A stretch of 11,370 nt of DNA from an uncultured Clostridia bacterium (lineage in GTDB: Bacteria > Bacillota > Clostridia > Christensenellales > QALW01), in the NCBI GenBank assembly GCA_900550765.1, contig URTC01000026.1, positions 1-11,370 on the forward strand. Reading direction: 5' to 3'. The stretch's first letter is position 1. Each line of letters begins with the position of its first letter. A program made the translations under genes and the position numbers. Below the pieces are notes generated by a model. It saw nothing but the letters and a program-made list of their open reading frames with translations. It ran no database searches and had not been told where the DNA came from. Shown one piece after another: positions 6,265 to 11,370 of the stretch.

Positions 6265-8742
6265 ATGAATAAAACCGATTTTCAACACCATGTAATGACC
6301 CCGCAAACTAGAGAATGCTATCCCAAACAGATAAAAAATGTTTGGGGAAATGTATCAGATGCAGAGAATTTATTATCTGCCAATAAAGGGACAACCATTC
6401 TTCGCTACGATGGTGATACCGCCCCCAAAATTATTTTAGACCTTGGCGAAGCATCTACCGGCGGCTATCCTGTTTTTAAAGTAAAATCCTTTGGGGGAAC
6501 ACCTGTACTGCGTCTGGCGTATTCCGATTGGTATGACTATATCATAGATGCACAATACGGTGAAATCGGCGACTTCCGCCGCGGCTGCTGTAAATACTTA
6601 GGCGTAGAATTGCCTGTACTTCCCGGGGACCCCAACCGTTTTAATCTTTTTACCATCAGTCATAACGGTCTTTATCTCTCTCCTCTGATCCAGGGACAGC
6701 AGCGTTGGCTGATGCTCAAATTGGATACGCCCGGAACCTTTGTGGAATTAGAATATGTATATATTCATTATACTTCGAATATGTCTGAACATGACGGATT
6801 TTTTGAATGTTCTGATAAGGACCTAACCAAACTGTGGTACGCCTCTACCTGGACCTGTCAAATTGCCACTCTGGAAAACTCCCAATCCTGGGACACGCTC
6901 TGCGGCACTCTGCTGCTGCGCGCACTGACGAAGGGCAATGATGCCGGTATTTATAAAGACGGTACCTCGCTGACAGACTATACCGTCACTTTTGAAGGGG
7001 CGATCGCCTATAACCCTCATATGGATTCCGGCATCGGTCTGCTGCTGCGTGCCAAAGATATCACCAGCGGTTACGCGGTATTTTTCAATTTAGACGGTAC
7101 CGTTCAGGCATATAAAAGAAAAGACAGCGTCTATACCCTCCTGGCACAGGCTGCCGTTGATTTCAAAGTATTAGACAACGCCTTTTATGCCATCGAGGCC
7201 ACTGCACAGGGCAGTAATTTTACAATAAAAATCCAAGGGCAAACAGTTTTGACCTTTTCCGATGCCGAATACCCCGCAGGTTCTTTCGGTTTTTGCCAAA
7301 CGACTGAAAAATGGGCGTTGGCAAAAAATTTAAAGGTAACAAACAACAACACCTTGCTTTGGGAAGACGATTTCTGCCACGGTCTGGATTCTTATGAATT
7401 CACCCGCTCCGCGCCCTTCGTCTCTGATGGTGCCAAACGGGACCGTCTGCCCTGGATCGGTGATTTGGACTGGGCCGGCAGAAACATTTATTATGCCTTC
7501 AAGGATTTTACAGCTATGCCGGAAGCGATGCGAATGTTTGCCTTTCACCAAACACCGGAAGGATATATCTGGGGTACCTGTTATCCGGAAAATACAAAAA
7601 AACCTGCTATTGGAGAGTATGGTTATTACGAATCTGATATCTTTTCCGCCTGGATCATTCCTACGCTTGCAGACTATCTGCTTTTTACGGGCGATACAGC
7701 TTTTGCTGAAGAAATTTATCCTAACATTAAAGCCGATGCAGATTATTTATGGCGTTTTGTGGAAGCCGACGGTCTTTTTAATCAGCGCTACGCAACCAGT
7801 AAAGGCTTATGGGATCATGTGTTAAACGATATCGGAAAGTTCACGTATAACAATCTGATCGTTTCCGAAGGTTTTGCCGAAGCTGCCTTTATTGCCGAAA
7901 AATTAGGCAAACAAGACGACGCTGCTGAATTTATCCGCCGCAAAACTATTATGCGCCAGGCAATCAAAAAAGCATTCTGGAATGAAGAAAAGGGCTGGCT
8001 TACCAAGAGCCTTACCGATCGGGATATGTGTGAAATGGCAAATTCTCTCGCACTTTCCATTGCCTTCTTTGAACATAAGGCCGACGCAAAAAGAGCGCTT
8101 GATGCTCTGCTGGCCCGTACGCCCGGTCACGGAAAGATTACCGCGCTTATGATCCGCGGTGCATATATGTATGATTTTGATGAAGAAGCCATCCGTACAT
8201 TGATTCAGCCCGGTTATCAATACGTTGAAGACCAGGGAGAGTTCATCGTATACGATGCTCTGGAAAATCCTAATTTTGATTTTGCCTCTCACCATATGCA
8301 CCCAGCCAATTGGCTGAAAGCGTTAAACGATTGGCGAGGGCCGCACACTACCTGGGAATGTATGACCTATCCTCCCCAGAAAAACAGTTACGGCGGCGCT
8401 TGGGGAGACCGTTCCCATCCGGATACCGCTGTAGCCCATATCCTTTCTGGATATGTTCTGGGAATTCTTCCGGAAGAAATTGGCTTTCAATCCTTTACAG
8501 TAAAGCCGCACACCAGCAGGCTTTCCTATGCCAAAGGCATTGTTCCTACCCCATATGGCGATATCGAATTCCAATGGGAAAAGAATAACGACAGCATGAC
8601 CGTTGATTTAACCTTCAGCGGCGATAATGTCCTTACAGGCATTTGGCTGAATAAGAACGATGCCCGTGATTTTACAGTGACCTGCAACAAAAAACGACTT
8701 TTTGCTTGCAAGGAAGCCAACGGATATATTCTTTTCAAATAA
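6265..8742 (+). CDS. GH78 family (alpha-L-rhamnosidase-type) glycoside hydrolase with inserted concanavalin-like domain, 825 aa
   Basis: GH78 enzymes are inverting hydrolases that remove terminal alpha-L-rhamnose. Order of domains: N-terminal beta-sandwich (about 1-185); start of the helical region with FFECSDKDLTKLWYAS; an inserted beta-rich domain (about 205-375, with LTDYTVTFEGAI, SGIGLLLRAKD and AGSFGFCQTTEKWALAKNLKV) resembling LamG/DUF1080-type jelly rolls; the (alpha/alpha)6 catalytic barrel (about 380-735); and a C-terminal beta-sandwich. Key motif SDGAKRDRLPWIGDLDW holds D388, D393 and D400, the positions that correspond to the acidic cluster of characterised rhamnosidases. E698 in TTWECM matches the general base. 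No signal peptide, so it is cytoplasmic and probably acts on imported oligosaccharides or glycosides; no transporter is visible. It is transcribed divergently from the FAD-oxidoreductase operon. No clear terminator follows. The exact sugar specificity is unproven. Confidence 0.87.
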   Translation: MNKTDFQHHVMTPQTRECYPKQIKNVWGNVSDAENLLSANKGTTILRYDGDTAPKIILDLGEASTGGYPVFKVKSFGGTPVLRLAYSDWYDYIIDAQYGEIGDFRRGCCKYLGVELPVLPGDPNRFNLFTISHNGLYLSPLIQGQQRWLMLKLDTPGTFVELEYVYIHYTSNMSEHDGFFECSDKDLTKLWYASTWTCQIATLENSQSWDTLCGTLLLRALTKGNDAGIYKDGTSLTDYTVTFEGAIAYNPHMDSGIGLLLRAKDITSGYAVFFNLDGTVQAYKRKDSVYTLLAQAAVDFKVLDNAFYAIEATAQGSNFTIKIQGQTVLTFSDAEYPAGSFGFCQTTEKWALAKNLKVTNNNTLLWEDDFCHGLDSYEFTRSAPFVSDGAKRDRLPWIGDLDWAGRNIYYAFKDFTAMPEAMRMFAFHQTPEGYIWGTCYPENTKKPAIGEYGYYESDIFSAWIIPTLADYLLFTGDTAFAEEIYPNIKADADYLWRFVEADGLFNQRYATSKGLWDHVLNDIGKFTYNNLIVSEGFAEAAFIAEKLGKQDDAAEFIRRKTIMRQAIKKAFWNEEKGWLTKSLTDRDMCEMANSLALSIAFFEHKADAKRALDALLARTPGHGKITALMIRGAYMYDFDEEAIRTLIQPGYQYVEDQGEFIVYDALENPNFDFASHHMHPANWLKALNDWRGPHTTWECMTYPPQKNSYGGAWGDRSHPDTAVAHILSGYVLGILPEEIGFQSFTVKPHTSRLSYAKGIVPTPYGDIEFQWEKNNDSMTVDLTFSGDNVLTGIWLNKNDARDFTVTCNKKRLFACKEANGYILFK

Positions 8743-8756
8743 ATGTCAAATAGGTA

Positions 8757-8785
8757 TTGTACTTTTGAAAAAATTGTGTTAAAAT
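8757..8785 (+). promoter_or_regulatory. Promoter of the HPr-like gene
   Basis: TTGTAC (8757-8762), 17-bp spacer, TAAAAT (8780-8785) preceded by TG (TGTTAAAAT, extended -10). It begins about 15 bp after the GH78 stop with no terminator between, so some read-through from GH78 is possible. The leader of about 64 nt contains a small imperfect hairpin (8809-8827, 7-bp arms with one mismatch, loop ATGAA) upstream of the ribosome binding site. Confidence 0.75.
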
Positions 8786-8855
8786 ATAAAAGAAGAAACA
8801 AATACTCCCCGCCGGATGAACCGTCGGAATTTTGAATAGAAGAGGTGTTTTGTCA

Positions 8856-9092
8856 ATGCGTAAAGTAACTGTAAACCTAAGTGAATCTCAGCAAATCAAA
8901 AGTTTTGTAAATATCGTAAATAAATATGCCTTCGATATGGATTTGCGTTCCGGCCGTTATGTCGTTGATGCAAAAAGTATCCTTGGTATTTTCAGTCTGG
9001 ATCTTTCAAAACCTGTAGAGCTTGAAATTTTCTCCGAAGATGAGGAAACTATCAGCAAGTTTATGGAAGACATCAAACCCTATTTAGTATAA
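8856..9092 (+). CDS. HPr-like protein lacking the active-site histidine, 78 aa
   Basis: The fold-level match is to the PTS phosphocarrier HPr: length 78, and KSILGIFSL (residues 40-48) equals the KSIMGVMSL around Ser46 of HPr, followed by PVELEIFSEDEETISKFM like the last strand and helix. A gap-free alignment to B. subtilis HPr places S41 at Ser46 (the HPr-kinase site). At His15, in the GIHARPA loop, it puts E10, within SESQQIKS. It therefore cannot relay phosphate through the usual histidine; a regulatory or structural role is more likely. The start is ATG 8856, preceded by AGAGGTG (8841-8847) with 8-nt spacing; the in-frame TTG at 8832 lies upstream of this site. It has its own promoter and is followed by a hairpin terminator. 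No PTS enzyme genes are adjacent. Confidence 0.85.
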   Translation: MRKVTVNLSESQQIKSFVNIVNKYAFDMDLRSGRYVVDAKSILGIFSLDLSKPVELEIFSEDEETISKFMEDIKPYLV

Positions 9093-9132
9093 CAATAGAA
9101 CAACGAATACAAGCTATACTTTTATACGGGGT

Positions 9133-9170
9133 AGGAAAACGCCCCGCTTCTTAAAGCGGTGTTTTCCTTT
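9133..9170 (+). terminator. Intrinsic terminator after the HPr-like gene
   Basis: Outer stem AGGAAAAC/GTTTTCCT (9133-9140 with 9161-9168), a small internal loop, and an inner stem CCGCTT/AAGCGG around CTTA (9144-9159), then TTT. The uridine run is short, so efficiency may be moderate. An alternative pairing CGGGG (9127-9131) with CCCCG (9142-9146) would disrupt it. Confidence 0.65.
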
Positions 9171-9196
9171 GTGCTGAAAAATCTTATAGCAAAACA

Positions 9197-9226
9197 AAGA
9201 AGGCACGGCAGTGTCTTCTTATTTTT
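9197..9226 (+). terminator. Terminator-like hairpin directly upstream of the DUF4364 ribosome binding site
   Basis: Stem AAGAAGGCAC/GTGTCTTCTT (9197-9206 with 9211-9220, one G-U pair), loop GGCA, followed by ATTTTT to 9226. The ribosome binding site of the next gene begins two bases later. It could stop transcripts coming from the HPr side or act as an attenuator of the DUF4364 gene. I found no clear promoter between it and the first hairpin. Confidence 0.6.
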
Positions 9227-9237
9227 CAGGAGGTCAT

Positions 9238-9759
9238 ATGACATTCACAGAACTCGCGCTGACGGTACTATACCTGCTTCAGCATTCAGGCGTCCCACTG
9301 AACATAGAACAAATAAGCGACGCTTTAGAAAGCGCCGGTACCTATACCTATATGGATGCAGCTATTGCCGTAAACAATTTAGAGGAACAAGGCTTGCTTT
9401 TTAAACAGTCTTCTCCTACGGGTTCGCTTTACAGCATAACAGTGCAGGGAAGACTGAATCTCTCCCGTCTTACCAACGAAATCCGGGGTTCGGCCCGCCG
9501 TGCCATTACGGACTATTGTGAAAAAAACCTGAAAAAATTCAGCTTGGAAACCAGCACTTCCTCCTATCTCTCTTTTGACGGCCAGCAATACCAGGTAATT
9601 CTTGAAGCTTTTGACAAAGGTGCGCTTTTAGGTCAATTTGTCCTGAACGTTTCTGATGGCGACGAAGCAAGGCTGATTTGCAGCAATTGGAAAAAATATG
9701 CGGACGAAGCAATCGCAGCTCTGTATTCCTCCCTTATAAAGGATACGAAAGATTGTTAA
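9238..9759 (+). CDS. DUF4364 family protein, putative winged-helix regulator, 173 aa
   Basis: The N-terminal 70 or so residues read like a winged helix: short helices (FTELALTVLYLLQ, LNIEQISDALESAG, YMDAAIAVNNLEEQGLLF), then a wing and YSITVQGRLNLSRL. This pattern matches DUF4364, a family found in Clostridia and thought to be transcriptional regulators; no ligand or target is known to me. The C-terminal half (about 90-173) is mixed alpha/beta (YLSFDGQQYQVILEAFDKG...LGQFVLNVSD) and may be the ligand or dimer domain. The start is ATG 9238, with AGGAGG at 9228-9233; the frame is open to a GTG at 9211, which lies inside a terminator hairpin and is rejected. Its 3' end overlaps the convergent gene by 26 bp. 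Confidence 0.8.
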   Translation: MTFTELALTVLYLLQHSGVPLNIEQISDALESAGTYTYMDAAIAVNNLEEQGLLFKQSSPTGSLYSITVQGRLNLSRLTNEIRGSARRAITDYCEKNLKKFSLETSTSSYLSFDGQQYQVILEAFDKGALLGQFVLNVSDGDEARLICSNWKKYADEAIAALYSSLIKDTKDC

Positions 9760-10477
9760 TCGGATCAAATTTCCGCACCATGTCATCACAATAAAGTAAA
9801 TCGTCAGAATATCTGCACAGGAGTTTTCCTGTGCTTTTTTTTATGGAAAGAAACTTTAAATTATCATCCAAAACATAATTGAGCTCACATCCGCAAAATA
9901 CGAGTTTATTCTTCCATAAAAACAATTCACCGATCTGTCTCGGCATACTAATTTTTTTGATCAGCTCCAGCTGATCGTTAAATAGTTCAACGCAGCTGTA
10001 AAACTCATTATTTAATAAAACAAAAATATTTTTATAAAAAAGGACTGTCTGCGGCATTTCATCTAAAAAAACATCTTTAACGATTTCCATGTTTTTTATC
10101 TGAAAAAGCTTATTATCATGATAGGAGACCGTATAAAGTGCCTCTCCGGCCAAAGTAAAATCACCTACATGCTCTCCTGTACGTACGCTTTGCAACAATG
10201 TTCCGTTTAAAGCATATTGATAAACAGCGCCGGTATCCGGACTGGAAGTATAAATAAAATAGCGATCCACATAAATTCGATTACAGTTTCTTTCAACATT
10301 ATAGGTTTGAAACAAAAAACGAAAGTTTTCGTCATAACAGCGGATATCATTTTCACATAAAAAATAAAATTTATTTTCGGTATAAAAAATCGATTTGCAC
10401 CGCTCAATCGGTAATAAAAAAGTTTTTCCGTTTAAAAAGACAAAAACCTCATACGCACCCTTCTTTGCATACCACAC
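9734..10477 (-). CDS. Unrecognised protein with propeller-like repeats, 247 aa
   Basis: I do not recognise a named family. The sequence is a run of short, hydrophobic/aromatic beta-strand units of about 40 residues with recurring patterns such as NKFYFLCENDIRCYDENFRFL, DRYFIYTSSPDTGAVYQYAL, GEALYTVSYHDNKLFQI, KNIFVLLNNEFYSCVEL and KNKLVFCGCELNYVLDDNLKFL. This suggests a five- to six-bladed beta-propeller of the quinoprotein/YncE-like type. No signal peptide or membrane segment is seen. The start is a GTG at 10477, supported by GAGGTGG (10482-10488 on this strand) four bases upstream. The gene is visibly more AT-rich than its neighbours. It converges on the DUF4364 gene and overlaps it by 26 bp, with no terminator between. 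A CATATACT sequence upstream could be a -10 element, but no good -35 accompanies it. Confidence 0.7.
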   Translation of the reverse strand: MWYAKKGAYEVFVFLNGKTFLLPIERCKSIFYTENKFYFLCENDIRCYDENFRFLFQTYNVERNCNRIYVDRYFIYTSSPDTGAVYQYALNGTLLQSVRTGEHVGDFTLAGEALYTVSYHDNKLFQIKNMEIVKDVFLDEMPQTVLFYKNIFVLLNNEFYSCVELFNDQLELIKKISMPRQIGELFLWKNKLVFCGCELNYVLDDNLKFLSIKKSTGKLLCRYSDDLLYCDDMVRKFDPINNLSYPL

Positions 10478-10583
10478 ATTACCACCTCAAGGCAGTATAT
10501 GAAAATCAAAGTTTTTTTGCTAAAGATTTTTGCTCATATCTTATTTACGCTTCCCTCTCCAAAGCAGAATGCTGTACTAAAAA

Positions 10584-10617
10584 ACAAAGACATATACCTC
10601 CAGGTATATGTCTTTGT
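10584..10617 (-). terminator. Intrinsic terminator of the DUF177-rpmF operon
   Basis: A near-continuous 34-bp palindrome: arms 10584-10599 and 10602-10617 pair without mismatch. On the minus strand the stem is followed by a run of five to six T, as expected 10 bp after the rpmF stop. On the plus strand no strong T-run follows immediately, so it acts mainly for rpmF. Confidence 0.9.
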
Positions 10618-10627
10618 ATGCATATTC

Positions 10628-10813
10628 TTATTTTTCCTCTTTTTGAACAATGATCTGCTTACCGTCATAATAACCGCAAGCTTTACACATCCTATGTGCC
10701 AGCTTCTGTGCCTTGCACTGCGGGCACTCAACAATGCCCGGTAAAGAAAGCTTCCAGTTTGCTCTTCGGCTGTCTCTTCTCGCCCTTGAAACCTTACGCT
10801 TTGGTACTGCCAT
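10628..10813 (-). CDS. rpmF: 50S ribosomal protein L32
   Basis: L32 is a small structural protein of the large ribosomal subunit. The 61-residue product begins MAVPKRKVSRARRDSRRANW, the family signature, and has the zinc-binding form with C30-x2-C33 and C43-x2-C46. The start ATG (10813) has a strong AAGGAGGTG ribosome binding site (10821-10829) that overlaps the stop codon of the upstream DUF177 gene, so the two are co-transcribed and probably coupled. In many bacteria rpmF is followed by plsX/fab fatty-acid genes; here a terminator follows at once. Confidence 0.98.
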   Translation of the reverse strand: MAVPKRKVSRARRDSRRANWKLSLPGIVECPQCKAQKLAHRMCKACGYYDGKQIIVQKEEK

Positions 10814-10827
10814 GGGGAAACACCTCC

Positions 10828-11313
10828 TTAGTCCACTAATCCACGTAATACGGCAAAGGGATTCTCCTCTTCCTCCGTTTCACATGAACAAGATGAAAAA
10901 TTTTTATCAATACCGCAGTGAGGACATAACCCTTTACAATCTTCCCTGCACAAGCGCTCTATAGGAAGACCTGCAATAACGGTGTCCATCAGCAGCGGTT
11001 GAAAATCGATCGTATCATTTGGTAAAATAGTAAATTGCTCTTCTTCTGCATGGTGGGAATAGCTCTCCGAAAAATCAAAAAGCAGATCTTTTGAAAACTC
11101 CCTTAAACAACGGTCGCATTCAAAAACACAGGAAACCGATACAGTACCCGTAAATCGAACCGCATCACCTTCAGCTATATAATAGCCCGTAACCTTTGCC
11201 GGCACCGGAAAACGAATTTTGCCCATATATTCCATAGGTGCAAGCGAAGCTTCCACATCCAATTCAAATCGTTCGCCCTGATTTTTGAGAGCCTCTTTTA
11301 CCGAAATTATCAT
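10828..11313 (-). CDS. DUF177 (YceD/YlbN family) protein, 161 aa
   Basis: DUF177 proteins are encoded next to rpmF in most bacteria and are linked to large-subunit rRNA accumulation (YceD in E. coli and its plant homologues). The sequence shows the family core FECDRCLREF (C66-x2-C69, with C62 nearby), an acidic middle, and a C-terminal cysteine cluster (C122, C126, C130, C133, C142, C144: CREDCKGLCPHCG...CSC) typical of the Gram-positive form and possibly metal-binding. I place the start at ATG 11313 (MIISVKEALKNQGE), where homology begins; ATG 11319 is possible. The frame runs on to 11367, but that part lies across the promoter and cannot be translated from it. The gap to rpmF is 14 bp. Confidence 0.93.
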   Translation of the reverse strand: MIISVKEALKNQGERFELDVEASLAPMEYMGKIRFPVPAKVTGYYIAEGDAVRFTGTVSVSCVFECDRCLREFSKDLLFDFSESYSHHAEEEQFTILPNDTIDFQPLLMDTVIAGLPIERLCREDCKGLCPHCGIDKNFSSCSCETEEEENPFAVLRGLVD

Positions 11314-11334
11314 ACACATTCCAAATACTAAAAT

Positions 11335-11363
11335 ATTATATCGATATACCAACGCTTTGTCAA
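11335..11363 (-). promoter_or_regulatory. Consensus sigma-A promoter of the DUF177-rpmF operon
   Basis: On the minus strand: perfect TTGACA (11358-11363), 17-bp spacer, perfect TATAAT (11335-11340). Transcription should start near 11328, only about 15 nt before the preferred start codon, leaving a weak TTTGGA (11320-11325) as the only ribosome binding site candidate. Confidence 0.92.
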
Positions 11364-11370
11364 TCACAAT

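Noticed and set aside
7394..7825. 143-codon plus-strand ORF inside GH78
   Set aside because: It is in another frame of the catalytic barrel region, which carries clear GH78 motifs; the ORF product has no recognisable features.
8315..8328. TGAAAGCGTTAAAC, close to the CcpA cre operator consensus
   Set aside because: It lies deep in the 3' part of the GH78 coding region, where it simply encodes LKALN, and differs from the consensus at the last two positions. Neither promoter is nearby.
10465..10744. Two overlapping plus-strand ORFs (62 and 81 codons) opposite rpmF and its terminator
   Set aside because: They run through the terminator palindrome and antisense to rpmF, lack ribosome binding sites and resemble no family.

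Overview
The window looks like a chromosomal segment from a low- to mid-GC Gram-positive bacterium of the class Clostridia. This rests on a DUF4364 winged-helix gene (a clostridial family), the DUF177-rpmF pair, nrdR, a small divergent HPr-like protein, strong AGGAGG-type ribosome binding sites and consensus sigma-A promoters. The genus cannot be named from the sequence alone. I see no tRNA, rRNA, CRISPR array, insertion sequence or phage gene.

Left part (1-2557, plus strand): the 3' end of a large SF2 helicase gene, cut by the window edge, whose protein continues past the helicase core into two membrane segments and a further soluble domain. A 364-bp stretch without a recognisable gene follows, then a NUDIX hydrolase gene. 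A 21-bp perfect hairpin separates it from convergent nrdR.

Centre (2592-6264, minus strand): one compact operon read right to left, YbaK/EbsC-type editing protein, FAD-dependent oxidoreductase, glutamate racemase (murI), NrdR repressor. The junctions are TAA immediately followed by ATG (first to second gene), a gap of about 44 bp, and an ATGA overlap (murI to nrdR). It starts from an extended -10 sigma-A promoter.

Centre-right (6194-8742, plus strand): divergently transcribed from that operon is an 825-residue cytoplasmic GH78 (alpha-L-rhamnosidase-type) enzyme carrying an inserted concanavalin-like domain. The two promoters lie back to back with an inverted repeat between them, so glycosidase and oxidoreductase may be co-regulated. 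Together they are the most interesting candidate system here: intracellular oxidation and hydrolysis of a glycoside.

Right part (8757-11370): a His-less HPr-like protein with its own promoter; a leader with two terminator-like hairpins in front of a DUF4364 putative regulator; a convergent, overlapping gene for an unrecognised repeat (propeller-like) protein; then, on the minus strand, a DUF177 protein and ribosomal protein L32 (rpmF), driven by a perfect TTGACA-N17-TATAAT promoter and closed by a strong intrinsic terminator. The bulk of the window is housekeeping; the accessory element is the GH78/FAD-oxidoreductase pair inserted among it.
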